NCBI GenBank assembly: GCA_902782785.1
Contig: CACZOH010000173.1
Span: 1 to 20,342, forward strand
DNA length: 20,342 bases
Source: an uncultured Ruminococcus sp.
GTDB lineage: Bacteria; Bacillota; Clostridia; Oscillospirales; CAG-272
Direction: 5' to 3'
Of this stretch, positions 1-6,882 are shown in pieces. The notes below the pieces were generated by a model. That model worked only from the letters and a program-made list of their open reading frames with translations, was not told the origin of the DNA and made no database searches. Position 1 is the first letter of the stretch; each line of letters opens with the position of its first letter. The position numbers and the translations under genes are program-made.

Positions 1-609
1 ATTTATCTTTTTTCCCTCGGATACGAAATTCTTTTCGTATTCCGTCATAACGTTGTCCTTTGCGTACCCGCTTCCGTGAAGATCGCGTGTGATATCGGTT
101 ATTTCAAAACCGTTCCCGCTAAGCTCCGATACGGAAAACTCAAACAATCCGTCGTCGTCCGTTTTTAAATAAAGACTTCCGTTTTCTTTCAAGACCGTCT
201 TGTAAATTTCGAGAAAAGACCTGTACGTTAGTCTCCGTTTTGCGTAGCCTTTTTTCGGCCACGGGTCGGAAAAATTGAGATAAATACGTTCAATACCGTG
301 CGCTTCAAGCTTTTCCGATATAAGTGCGGCGTTCATCACGGCGAATCTTACGTTTTTTATTCCGAGCGCGACCGCTTTTTCCGCGGCGAGCATAAGAACG
401 TCCGATATACGCTCTATCGCAACAAAATTTATATCGGGATTTTTGGCGGCGGTACCGCAGATAAAATCTCCCTTTCCGCAGCCTATCTCGAGATGAACCG
501 GGTTACGGTTTCCAAAAATATCGAAAAAATCTTTTTTTTCATCCGGCAGTAATATATCCTTACACTTTTGAAGTCTTTCCGCGCCGTGTTTTTTTCTTCT
601 CATCCGCAT
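1..609 (-). CDS. trmB: tRNA (guanine-N7-)-methyltransferase TrmB, 3' end cut by window edge
   Basis: TrmB makes m7G at position 46 in the variable loop of tRNAs, using S-adenosylmethionine, in the cytoplasm. The reading frame stays open from an ATG at 609 to the left edge (203 codons). It shows the family's SAM site EIGCGKGDF near residues 42-50, and the diagnostic NFSDPWPKKGY block followed by a KRR-rich segment. A C-terminal EYEKNF motif, which normally lies close to the end, suggests only a few residues are missing. The start is supported by a GGAGG at 618-622, 8 nt upstream. A second in-frame ATG two codons later is less well spaced. The gene is divergent from the membrane-protein pair at 818 and has a good promoter of its own at 737-765. 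Family identity is secure; only the extreme C-terminus is unseen. Confidence 0.95.
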   Translation of the reverse strand, partial: MRMRRKKHGAERLQKCKDILLPDEKKDFFDIFGNRNPVHLEIGCGKGDFICGTAAKNPDINFVAIERISDVLMLAAEKAVALGIKNVRFAVMNAALISEKLEAHGIERIYLNFSDPWPKKGYAKRRLTYRSFLEIYKTVLKENGSLYLKTDDDGLFEFSVSELSGNGFEITDITRDLHGSGYAKDNVMTEYEKNFVSEGKKIN

Positions 610-675
610 ATTATTTACCTCCGAACGATTGATATGAACAATTTTAAAATATTTTTTAAAATAATAAAATAAGAC

Positions 676-704
676 TATTCTTTTTTATATTTATGTGTTA
701 TAAT
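676..704 (+). promoter_or_regulatory. Extended -10 promoter candidate for the membrane-protein pair at 818
   Basis: A perfect TATAAT at 699-704 with an upstream TG gives TGTTATAAT (696-704). The matching -35 region (around 676-681) is poor, so the site would depend on the extended -10. The start would be near 711, giving a leader of about 107 nt before the TTG start at 818. It lies upstream of, and points towards, the minus-strand promoter at 737-765, so the two transcripts would share about 20 complementary nucleotides at their 5' ends. Confidence 0.5.
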
Positions 705-736
705 ACGATAAAAGACGGATTTTTTCACTTTTACAT

Positions 737-765
737 ATTGTATCACATTTTTTCCGTTTTTGCAA
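737..765 (-). promoter_or_regulatory. Sigma-A-type promoter for trmB
   Basis: Read on the minus strand, a TTGCAA -35 box (760-765) is separated by exactly 17 nt from TACAAT (737-742), which is preceded by TG to give an extended -10 (TGATACAAT). Transcription would start near 730, leaving a leader of about 120 nt before trmB. No riboswitch or terminator-like fold was recognised in that leader. Both boxes are close to consensus; use in vivo is inferred. Confidence 0.65.
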
Positions 766-798
766 TATATTACGAAAACAAATTTTTTGTACAGACAT

Positions 799-807
799 AA
801 AGGAGGT
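799..807 (+). promoter_or_regulatory. Strong ribosome binding site that decides a TTG start
   Basis: AAAGGAGGT lies 10 nt before TTG at 818. No in-frame ATG follows before residue 29 of the protein, so this near-perfect Shine-Dalgarno sequence fixes the rare TTG codon as the start. Confidence 0.8.
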
Positions 808-817
808 CCTTTTAACA

Positions 818-1813
818 TTGGAATTTGATTTTGATGAAATTGCCGTGAAATTAAAGGAAGCCGGAATGGACGAGCAAACCGTCAACAAAAGCATAGAAAA
901 TCTGAAGGGCGCGGTTTCCGCCGTTCCCGAGGATGAGCTTAAGAGCCGCATAGATGATCTGGGCGGTACGGACGGGATAGTCTCGGCGATCATAAAAGAA
1001 TATAAAGAACAATCGGAGTCTGCGGCGGAAAAAGAAACGGAAACCGACCCCGGACAAACCGAAGAGGCAGAAGCCGGGAAGCAGACGGATGAGGGTGACG
1101 AAAAGGAGCTTCTCAACATAATCAGCATAGACGAGGATATGTTTTCCGACGAAACGGAAGAGGAAGCAAAATCCGATGAAGAAAAATCGGAGCAGGTGAT
1201 TTCCGAGATAGAAAACGGCGTTGAGCCTGCGCCTTCCGTTGTTGTAAACGATTTCTTTGACGACGACGAGGATATTAAAGTCAATCAGGCGGAAAAAAAG
1301 AAAAAGGTCGTAAAAAAACAGCCCGACGGTCTTGTAAAATCAAACAGGACAGCTAAGCCTCAGCCGAAAAAGCAGGTAAGCGTCAAAAATATGTCGTCAA
1401 GAGCGAAAGCGATATACATTATCGGTCTCGTCGTACTTATACCGCTTCTCATAGCTCTTGTTATCGCGATCACCGTAATTCTTCTTTCGCTTTACGCCGC
1501 CATCATTGCGCTTGTCGTCATTTTCTCCGTGGCTCTCGTACTCATCGCCGCCGCGGGCACGGCGCTGTCGCTTATGGCGATAATCTACGGCGTTATACAG
1601 ATAACGCAGGGTAACGCGATACCCGGCATTTACGAAATAGGCCTCGGTATAGTCGCGGGCGGCGTAACGCTCGGCGTATCAATTTTGCTTTACAACTTCA
1701 TCGTAAGGCTTGCGCCTTTCTTATTCAAAAAAATGTTCGTGCTTTATAAGTTCCTGTTCAAGCAGCTTACAAAGCTATTGAGCTTTGTGAAAGGAGTGTG
1801 CGGTAAATTATGA
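818..1813 (+). CDS. HAAS/DUF1700-like membrane protein with acidic and basic linkers
   Basis: A 331-residue protein of unknown function. Residues 1-68 are helical and end in a DDLGG segment followed by a helix, reminiscent of the cytosolic HAAS module of DUF1700 proteins (helix, then LG-P turn). Residues about 68-150 are strongly acidic (Glu/Asp-rich) and 155-190 are lysine-rich. Then come long hydrophobic stretches at about 199-258 and 268-297, which hold several membrane helices, and a basic, amphipathic C-terminal tail. The start is TTG at 818 with a strong ribosome binding site. The stop overlaps the next gene as ATGA, so the two are translationally coupled. DUF1700-like and DUF4097 genes are commonly paired in Firmicutes, usually with a PadR-family regulator, which is absent here. 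The pairing supports the call more than the N-terminal match does, and a role in envelope sensing is only inferred. Confidence 0.6.
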   Translation: MEFDFDEIAVKLKEAGMDEQTVNKSIENLKGAVSAVPEDELKSRIDDLGGTDGIVSAIIKEYKEQSESAAEKETETDPGQTEEAEAGKQTDEGDEKELLNIISIDEDMFSDETEEEAKSDEEKSEQVISEIENGVEPAPSVVVNDFFDDDEDIKVNQAEKKKKVVKKQPDGLVKSNRTAKPQPKKQVSVKNMSSRAKAIYIIGLVVLIPLLIALVIAITVILLSLYAAIIALVVIFSVALVLIAAAGTALSLMAIIYGVIQITQGNAIPGIYEIGLGIVAGGVTLGVSILLYNFIVRLAPFLFKKMFVLYKFLFKQLTKLLSFVKGVCGKL

Positions 1814-2796
1814 AGCCGGTATCTATCATTTTCCTTATTATTTCTGTCATACTCGTTATTGTCGGACTTCTGACGTGTTCTATTGCTATGCTCCAGTCAA
1901 AGAGACAGGGCGTCGATCTGTATGATACGACGATAGAAAACGGCAAATCAGAAGCTGAATACGATTTCTCCGAAGACACTATCGGAAAGGTACAGATAGA
2001 AGTCGGAGACTGCGACGTGGATATCATTTTCGGCGCGGATGAGAATAAAGTGCAGATGAACAACTTTTCATCTGCGGGCTATATCTGCGAGGTAGACAAC
2101 AGAGCGCTCGTTATAGAGGACACCGTAAATCTTTTTGATATAACGGATATTATTGAAAACGGAAAGATCCGTTTCAAGGGCTTCAGATACTTCCTGCGCG
2201 ACAGAAAGCTGACCGCGGGCAGCAAGACCCTCAAGCTGTACGTTTCCGAAAAATTCGATCTGAAGGTCATTGACATAAAAGTAAAGAACGGAAACGTCAA
2301 TATAGCCGGTTACGTAAACAACACCGATTATACGATAAATATATCAAACGGCAATTTAACCGCCACGGATCTTGTAACGGAATCCGGCGTCACGGCGACC
2401 GTCGGGAAGGGCAGGATCTCGCTTCACCGTGTCACCGCGCGTTCGCTTGATCTTTCGGTTGAAGAAGGAGATATCGAGGCGGTGGTGTCCGGTAAAGAGA
2501 TAACCGCGCTTTCAAAGAAAGGCAACATCAGAATAGAAAGTGAAAACGATCTTAAAACGTACAACTTCCATCTGAAAGCTCCTCTCTCGACGATAACGCT
2601 TGAAGAACTTGTAAAAGCCGGCAACTATATCGCAAACGACGCGCTTCTTACAAATTATATACACGCCGACGCGGAAGCGGGTTCCGTGACGGTCAAAACT
2701 TACGTTCCGTCCATCGCTCCGATAGAAACTGAAACATCAGAAGAGGCAAAAGAGCCGGAACCGACAGAACCGGTAATGACACTGCCCGTGGTTTGA
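1810..2796 (+). CDS. DUF4097-type membrane-anchored beta-helix protein
   Basis: A 328-residue protein with one N-terminal membrane segment (about residues 4-28, no lipobox cysteine) and an extracytoplasmic domain built of short repeated strands. These have the form of the DUF4097 adhesin-like family: alternating NGNVNIAG, NGNLTATD, KGRISLHR and EGDIEAVV units at about residues 155-225. The C-terminus is a Pro/Glu/Thr-rich tail. Its start overlaps the stop of the HAAS-like gene by 4 nt, so the two products probably act together at the membrane. Molecular function is unknown; the family is annotated only by its fold. A 75-nt gap separates it from the DUF378 gene. That gap holds no convincing terminator, and only a weak TTGAGC with poor -10 options around 2793-2824. 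Confidence 0.75.
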   Translation: MKPVSIIFLIISVILVIVGLLTCSIAMLQSKRQGVDLYDTTIENGKSEAEYDFSEDTIGKVQIEVGDCDVDIIFGADENKVQMNNFSSAGYICEVDNRALVIEDTVNLFDITDIIENGKIRFKGFRYFLRDRKLTAGSKTLKLYVSEKFDLKVIDIKVKNGNVNIAGYVNNTDYTINISNGNLTATDLVTESGVTATVGKGRISLHRVTARSLDLSVEEGDIEAVVSGKEITALSKKGNIRIESENDLKTYNFHLKAPLSTITLEELVKAGNYIANDALLTNYIHADAEAGSVTVKTYVPSIAPIETETSEEAKEPEPTEPVMTLPVV

Positions 2797-2871
2797 GCGA
2801 ATAAAATCAAAGCTTTTGTATCATACTATCATACCGAACGGGGAAATTCTCCGTCGGAAAGGAATAATCTT

Positions 2872-3126
2872 ATGATAGTGATTGATAAAACGGCTTTGAC
2901 GCTGGCGATAATCGGCGCTCTCAACTGGGGAAGCATCGGCGTATTCGGTTTTGATATAGTGGCGTGGATATTCGGAGGACAGGATACCATAGGCGCAAGG
3001 ATCATATATACGATCGTGGCGCTCGCGGGGATCTGGTGCATTTCCGTACTGTTCAGGTCATGGGTCACCTCCTCAGATCGCGACACAGCGGAAGAAACGG
3101 CTGCGTTTGACAAGCAGACAAGATAA
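2872..3126 (+). CDS. DUF378 family small membrane protein (YuzA-like)
   Basis: An 84-residue integral membrane protein. It carries the DUF378 pattern: a short N-terminus, then IIGALNWGSIGVFGFD, an IFGG turn, and a second helix containing IIYTIVALAGIWCIS. This gives two membrane helices with a short, charged C-terminal tail. Family members are about 70-90 residues and of unknown function. The ATG at 2872 has an AAAGGA-type site at about 2858-2863. A hairpin terminator candidate follows the stop codon within 10 nt, so the gene may form its own short transcript. The last codons contain a perfect TTGACA that may serve as the -35 box for the next gene. Confidence 0.85.
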   Translation: MIVIDKTALTLAIIGALNWGSIGVFGFDIVAWIFGGQDTIGARIIYTIVALAGIWCISVLFRSWVTSSDRDTAEETAAFDKQTR

Positions 3127-3135
3127 ACTTATCGT
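3107..3135 (+). promoter_or_regulatory. Promoter candidate overlapping the end of the DUF378 gene
   Basis: A perfect TTGACA at 3107-3112 is followed after 17 nt by TATCGT (3130-3135, four of six consensus positions). Transcription would begin near 3142, inside the loop of the hairpin at 3131-3157. A transcript from this promoter would therefore lack the 5' arm and avoid the terminator. Only the sequence match supports use. Confidence 0.45.
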
Positions 3136-3162
3136 CCGGCAGCTTTTGCCGGGCGATATTTT
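3131..3162 (+). terminator. Hairpin terminator after the DUF378 gene
   Basis: An 11-bp stem (3131-3141 with 3147-3157, one G-U pair, GC-rich centre) closes a 5-nt loop and is followed by ATTTT. It sits 4 nt after the DUF378 stop codon. Its short T run merges with the TAGGAG ribosome binding site (3162-3167) of the next gene. The short T run suggests partial read-through is likely. Confidence 0.6.
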
Positions 3163-3172
3163 AGGAGTGAAT

Positions 3173-4330
3173 ATGCAAAAGCTGAAAGAGAAGCTTAATA
3201 ATTCGATCAGAAACGGCGATTTCGTCAAAACCGTTCTTTCGGGCGCATTTGACGGCGACGTTAAAAAGACGGTTTATTCGGTCCGTGAAAAGAAAAATGT
3301 CCCGTACGTGTTTGAAGAAAAATTCACAAAAGACGGCAAAGCTTTCCACGCCTATATAGAATGTGAAAACGCGGCGGATCATATACTGTCTTCATCGTTC
3401 GGTTTCAAACAGACGGACGTTAACTGCTCCGATTTTTCCGCGGTGGTCCTGCGCTCAAAAAAAGGAGCGGTACATATCAAATATATAGAGGGAAATAAAG
3501 AAAAGGATATTAAAACGGAGGATAAAAACTATATTTTATCACCCGCACAAAAATATGATTTTCTTGTTTATTTACAGATACAGGACAAAAACGGCAGAAT
3601 ATACGATAAACGGCAAAGCAAATTCAGGCAGATAAACAGATTTTTACAGATAGTATCGGACGTTGTACCGGCTCTTCCCGGAGACGGTATCTCGGTATGG
3701 GATCTTTGCTGCGGCAAAAGCTATCTTTCGTTTGCCGTATATTATTACTTCAGATTCATACTTAATAAGGACGTAACGGTATACTGCGTTGACAGAAAAC
3801 CGGACGTTATTTCGGAATGCTCGGATATCGCAAAAAAGCTCGGCTTTGATAAAATGATTTTCATATGCGGCGATATTTTCAAATCATTGCCCGAAAGATC
3901 GGCTGATCTTGTGCTTTCGCTCCACGCGTGCGATATCGCGACAGATATGGTGCTGGCTGAAGCTGTGAAGCGAGGCGCAAAAGTAATACTGTCGTCACCC
4001 TGCTGTCAGCACGAACTGTCAACACAAATAAAAAACGAAGAATTATCATTTGTCCTGCGTGAACCTATATTGAAACAAAAGCTTTCAGTAGTGTTTACGG
4101 ATGCGCTCAGATGCAAGCTGCTTCACGCGGGCGGCTATAAGGTCACTACACTTGAATTCGTAGATCCGGACGACACGCCGAAAAACCTTATGATCCGCGC
4201 CGAAAAAACGTATATACCGAAGAATATAAGAGAAAATGAATTAAAAGGGTATGACGAAATCTGCCGTGCGTTCAATTTACAACCGACAATGAGGAAACTG
4301 CTTGACGGATATTTCTCCGATTTATTATAA
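3173..4330 (+). CDS. Class I SAM-dependent methyltransferase, Methyltransf_32 (METTL25/RRNAD1)-like
   Basis: A 385-residue soluble enzyme. Residues from about 150 form a Rossmann methyltransferase: motif I DLCCGKSYLSF at residue 177, an acidic end of strand 2 (YCVDRKP), and SLHACD, followed by SPCCQHEL at about 275-282. This DxxCGK / LHACD / CCQHEL combination is what I associate with the Methyltransf_32 family, whose substrates in bacteria are not established. The N-terminal 150 residues are family-specific and resemble nothing I can name. I chose ATG at 3173 because TAGGAG at 3162-3167 precedes it by 5 nt. An in-frame upstream start near 3107 would overlap the DUF378 gene and lacks a binding site. 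The next gene follows 17 nt downstream in an apparent operon. RNA as substrate is inferred from its neighbours only. Confidence 0.75.
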   Translation: MQKLKEKLNNSIRNGDFVKTVLSGAFDGDVKKTVYSVREKKNVPYVFEEKFTKDGKAFHAYIECENAADHILSSSFGFKQTDVNCSDFSAVVLRSKKGAVHIKYIEGNKEKDIKTEDKNYILSPAQKYDFLVYLQIQDKNGRIYDKRQSKFRQINRFLQIVSDVVPALPGDGISVWDLCCGKSYLSFAVYYYFRFILNKDVTVYCVDRKPDVISECSDIAKKLGFDKMIFICGDIFKSLPERSADLVLSLHACDIATDMVLAEAVKRGAKVILSSPCCQHELSTQIKNEELSFVLREPILKQKLSVVFTDALRCKLLHAGGYKVTTLEFVDPDDTPKNLMIRAEKTYIPKNIRENELKGYDEICRAFNLQPTMRKLLDGYFSDLL

Positions 4331-4347
4331 AAGAAAAGGATAAAAAA

Positions 4348-5799
4348 ATGAAACGCAAATATCTGATAATCACCGTTGCGGTTTTAGCCGCGCTTTGTCT
4401 TACGTTATCGGTATGTATTTACTGGTATTTGAACATCAACTCAATGGCTAAGCTCCTTCCCGATAAAAGAGATCTGACGGATGAGGAAACGATCATAATA
4501 AAAAAGACGGGATATCCGGATTGGAAAACGTATATTATAACGTATTTTCTTATGCTTTTTACGCTGATAGCCTTGATATCGGGCTGGATAGCCGCGGCGA
4601 GACCGGGTCTCTCAAGCTCTTCCGTTACTATGATAACGCAGCTTTTATCACTCGGCTTATACGCACTCATATTCAAGGATATGATACAGGAAAAAAGCAA
4701 GTTTTTATATGACAGAAAGCTGTTTATTACAGCCGTCGCCGCTATGGCGCTCTCAATCCTTCTGACCGTAGTTTATGCGCTTATAATGACAGTGAAGAAA
4801 AGAAAGGGGAAACAGGTGAAGCTTACGGATATAGAAAAAAGCAGAGCTGAAACAAAGATAACGGTGCTCGACAAATGCACGCTTACGGTCGGTGACATAG
4901 ATTTTTCAAAGCTTGACGCTTTAGGCACAACGGAATACTACGATATTTTAACGAAAGAGGAAATAATAAACGTTTGCCGTGACACAGACGTCATACTCTG
5001 CAACAAAGCCGTGATCGACAGGGAGATCATGGACAGTTGTCCCAAACTGAAATACATAGGTCTGTTTGCAACGGGCTATAATAATATAGACGTGAAATAT
5101 GCGGCTGAAAAGGGAATAACTGTATGCAATGCTCCGAATTATTCAACAAACTCCGTCGCTCAGCTGACGTTTGCTTATATATTGAATCATACGACTTCGC
5201 TCGACAAGTATAATGAATCGACGCATAACGGCGAATGGGTAAAGGCGCGCGCGTTCTCGTATTTCCCGTATCCGATAAACGAACTCCACGGCAAAAATAT
5301 ATGTATAATCGGTTACGGCGCGATAGGAAAGCAGGTGGCTAAATTAGCCGACGCGTTCGGTATGAGAATATATATCGCAACGAGAACAAAGCCGAAGGAA
5401 TGCCCGTATCCGCTCGTCACGGTCGATGAGGCATTCAGACTTGCTGATTATCTGACTGTACACTGTCCGCTTACAGAGCAGACAAAAGGGCTTATTAACG
5501 CGGAAAGACTGAAAACAATGAAAAAAACGGCTTACGTAATAAATACCGCGAGGGGCGCCGTAGCCGACGAGTATGCGTTAAGAGAAGCTCTTGACAAGCA
5601 TATTATTTCGGGTGCGGCTTGCGACGTTCTGACTGTGGAGCCGATGAGAGAGGACGATCCGCTTATAGGCGCGGATAACATAACGCTTACGCCTCACATC
5701 GCCTGGGCTTCGTACGAGGCGAGAGTAAGACTTATCTCGCTCGTAGCGTCAAATCTGAAAGCATATCAGAACGGTCTGCCGCAGAACACCGTAAAATGA
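4348..5799 (+). CDS. D-2-hydroxyacid dehydrogenase (glycerate dehydrogenase/hydroxypyruvate reductase-like) with N-terminal membrane domain
   Basis: This 483-residue protein joins two parts. Residues 1-155 contain four predicted membrane helices (about 5-28, 61-84, 93-109, 124-147) and end in a lysine-rich stretch. Residues 168-483 are a complete NAD(P)-dependent 2-hydroxyacid dehydrogenase with the nucleotide site GYGAIG (322-327) and catalytic Arg402 (NTARG), Glu431 (VEP) and His450 (TPHIAW). The HIAW ending and overall pattern are closest to glycerate dehydrogenase/hydroxypyruvate reductase. The strand after the glycine motif ends in ATRTK and lacks the usual Asp, so NADP use is possible. 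The family normally has no membrane helices and is about 315-330 residues long. An AAAAGGA site precedes ATG 4348. An internal GTG at 4816 (codon 157) could also start a soluble enzyme. The stop overlaps the next gene by ATGA. Confidence 0.85.
   Translation: MKRKYLIITVAVLAALCLTLSVCIYWYLNINSMAKLLPDKRDLTDEETIIIKKTGYPDWKTYIITYFLMLFTLIALISGWIAAARPGLSSSSVTMITQLLSLGLYALIFKDMIQEKSKFLYDRKLFITAVAAMALSILLTVVYALIMTVKKRKGKQVKLTDIEKSRAETKITVLDKCTLTVGDIDFSKLDALGTTEYYDILTKEEIINVCRDTDVILCNKAVIDREIMDSCPKLKYIGLFATGYNNIDVKYAAEKGITVCNAPNYSTNSVAQLTFAYILNHTTSLDKYNESTHNGEWVKARAFSYFPYPINELHGKNICIIGYGAIGKQVAKLADAFGMRIYIATRTKPKECPYPLVTVDEAFRLADYLTVHCPLTEQTKGLINAERLKTMKKTAYVINTARGAVADEYALREALDKHIISGAACDVLTVEPMREDDPLIGADNITLTPHIAWASYEARVRLISLVASNLKAYQNGLPQNTVK
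4804..4818 (+). promoter_or_regulatory. Possible internal translation start for a soluble dehydrogenase
   Basis: AAAGGGG at 4804-4810 lies 5 nt before an in-frame GTG at 4816, exactly between the membrane domain and the dehydrogenase domain. Initiation here would give a 327-residue soluble enzyme, the normal family length. This is an inference from position and sequence; the purine-rich stretch could also be chance in lysine codons. Confidence 0.35.
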
Positions 5800-6530
5800 A
5801 AGACGTTAAATACGAACAGATATCGGACGGAGTGAAAATTGCGCAGGACAGCCGCGGGCTTTTGCTCACAACGGACGCGTGTCTCTTATCAGCTTTCGTC
5901 AACAGAAACGCTAAACAGACTGTATGCGAGCTCGGCGCGGGAAGCGGGATTATATCAGCTATGCTTCTTTTGAGCAAAAAGATAAAATCGTCAGTCTGCG
6001 TTGATTTTCAGCCGGATATCTGCGCTCTTGCAGAAGAAAACGCAAAACGTAACGGACTGTCGGATAGAATGACCGTCGTATGCGCCGACGTGAACGTATA
6101 TGATTCGGATAAAAGATTTGATACCGTAGTATCAAACCCTCCGTATTTCAAAGCCGAGGACGGCAAAAAAAACGAAAGTGAGCAGGACAGACTTACCCGG
6201 CACGAAACGACCGCCGCGATAACTGATTTTGCAAAATGTGCCTCAAGGATATTGAAAGACGGCGGAAACGCTTATTTTTGCTATACTCCGCAGAGATTGT
6301 CAGAGCTTCTGTGCGCTCTGTCAAGCTCCGGACTTGAGCCGAAAACGCTTGTGACAGTATATCCGACGATGAAACACAAACCGTCGCTCGTTCTCGTTTC
6401 GGCAAAAAAAGGCGCTCAGGGCGGCATTGTTTGTGAAAGACCGCTGTTTATCTACAAAGATAAAGCCGGCGGCGAATACACGGACGATTATTTGAGAATA
6501 AAAAAAGAAAATCGGTGGAGTTTAAAATGA
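5796..6530 (+). CDS. trmN6: tRNA1(Val) (adenine-37-N6)-methyltransferase, TrmN6/YfiC family
   Basis: A 244-residue N6-adenine methyltransferase that in characterised relatives modifies A37 of tRNA1(Val). It has motif I ELGAGSGIIS (from residue 45), CVDFQPD for the SAM ribose, and the NPPY active-site motif at 114-117, which marks amino-group methylation of adenine. The N-terminal DxxLLTTDACLL segment and the RHET block after NPPY are typical of this family. Length fits the 240-250 residues usual in Firmicutes. The start codon overlaps the stop of the dehydrogenase gene (ATGA) with no clear ribosome binding site, so it is probably translated by re-initiation. The 3' end likewise overlaps the next small gene. 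The exact tRNA target in this organism is inferred from family. Confidence 0.88.
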   Translation: MKDVKYEQISDGVKIAQDSRGLLLTTDACLLSAFVNRNAKQTVCELGAGSGIISAMLLLSKKIKSSVCVDFQPDICALAEENAKRNGLSDRMTVVCADVNVYDSDKRFDTVVSNPPYFKAEDGKKNESEQDRLTRHETTAAITDFAKCASRILKDGGNAYFCYTPQRLSELLCALSSSGLEPKTLVTVYPTMKHKPSLVLVSAKKGAQGGIVCERPLFIYKDKAGGEYTDDYLRIKKENRWSLK

Positions 6531-6838
6531 AATTTATAAAAGTTCTGTCAATTATTCTGTCAATTATATTGATTCTGATTATCGTAATAGTCGGCGTTTA
6601 TGCCGTAAATTTCAGTATGAACAAAGATTATTATCACATAAAGTCGGTTATAAGAAAAGCAATAAAAGAGGATATGAAAACCTACTTTTTGATTATAACC
6701 GATTGGAAGATTTCAGAATATAACGACGATTTAATATATAGGGCAACGGTTGTATTTCCCGAGAAATGTTATTATGAGGTAGGGTTAGAATATAAAGATG
6801 GAAATTGGAACGTGGTTTACTGCGGTAAAGATATATAA
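6527..6838 (+). CDS. Small single-pass membrane protein, unknown
   Basis: A 103-residue protein with a strongly hydrophobic, Ile/Leu-rich segment at about residues 5-27 and a roughly 75-residue extracytoplasmic or periplasm-facing part. That part ends in a strand-rich region (YEVGLEYKDGNWNVVYCGKDI) resembling small secreted domains of the DUF3139-like kind, though I cannot assign a family. I chose ATG 6527, which overlaps the TrmN6 stop as ATGA and has GGTGGAG at 6514-6520. A GTG four codons upstream falls inside that binding site. The gene is noticeably AT-richer than its neighbours, lies between two housekeeping genes, and is followed by 44 nt before uvrA, suggesting a lineage-specific insertion. 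Function is unknown. Confidence 0.6.
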   Translation: MKFIKVLSIILSIILILIIVIVGVYAVNFSMNKDYYHIKSVIRKAIKEDMKTYFLIITDWKISEYNDDLIYRATVVFPEKCYYEVGLEYKDGNWNVVYCGKDI

Positions 6839-6882
6839 TCAATTAAGCGAAAACAGTAGTTATAACGGAGCAAGGCTTTAAT

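Noticed and set aside
691..1284. Minus-strand frame of 197 codons, serine-rich
   Set aside because: It is the antisense of the acidic Glu/Asp-coding region of the gene at 818, which reads as serine and phenylalanine; it has no ribosome binding site and overlaps a better-supported gene.
2797..2871. Promoter or terminator between the DUF4097 and DUF378 genes
   Set aside because: There is only a weak TTGAGC with poor -10 options and an imperfect small hairpin (about 2840-2854) without a T run; not enough to annotate.
3107..3172. Upstream in-frame start for the methyltransferase
   Set aside because: It would overlap the DUF378 gene and translate through the hairpin, while TAGGAG correctly places the start at 3173.
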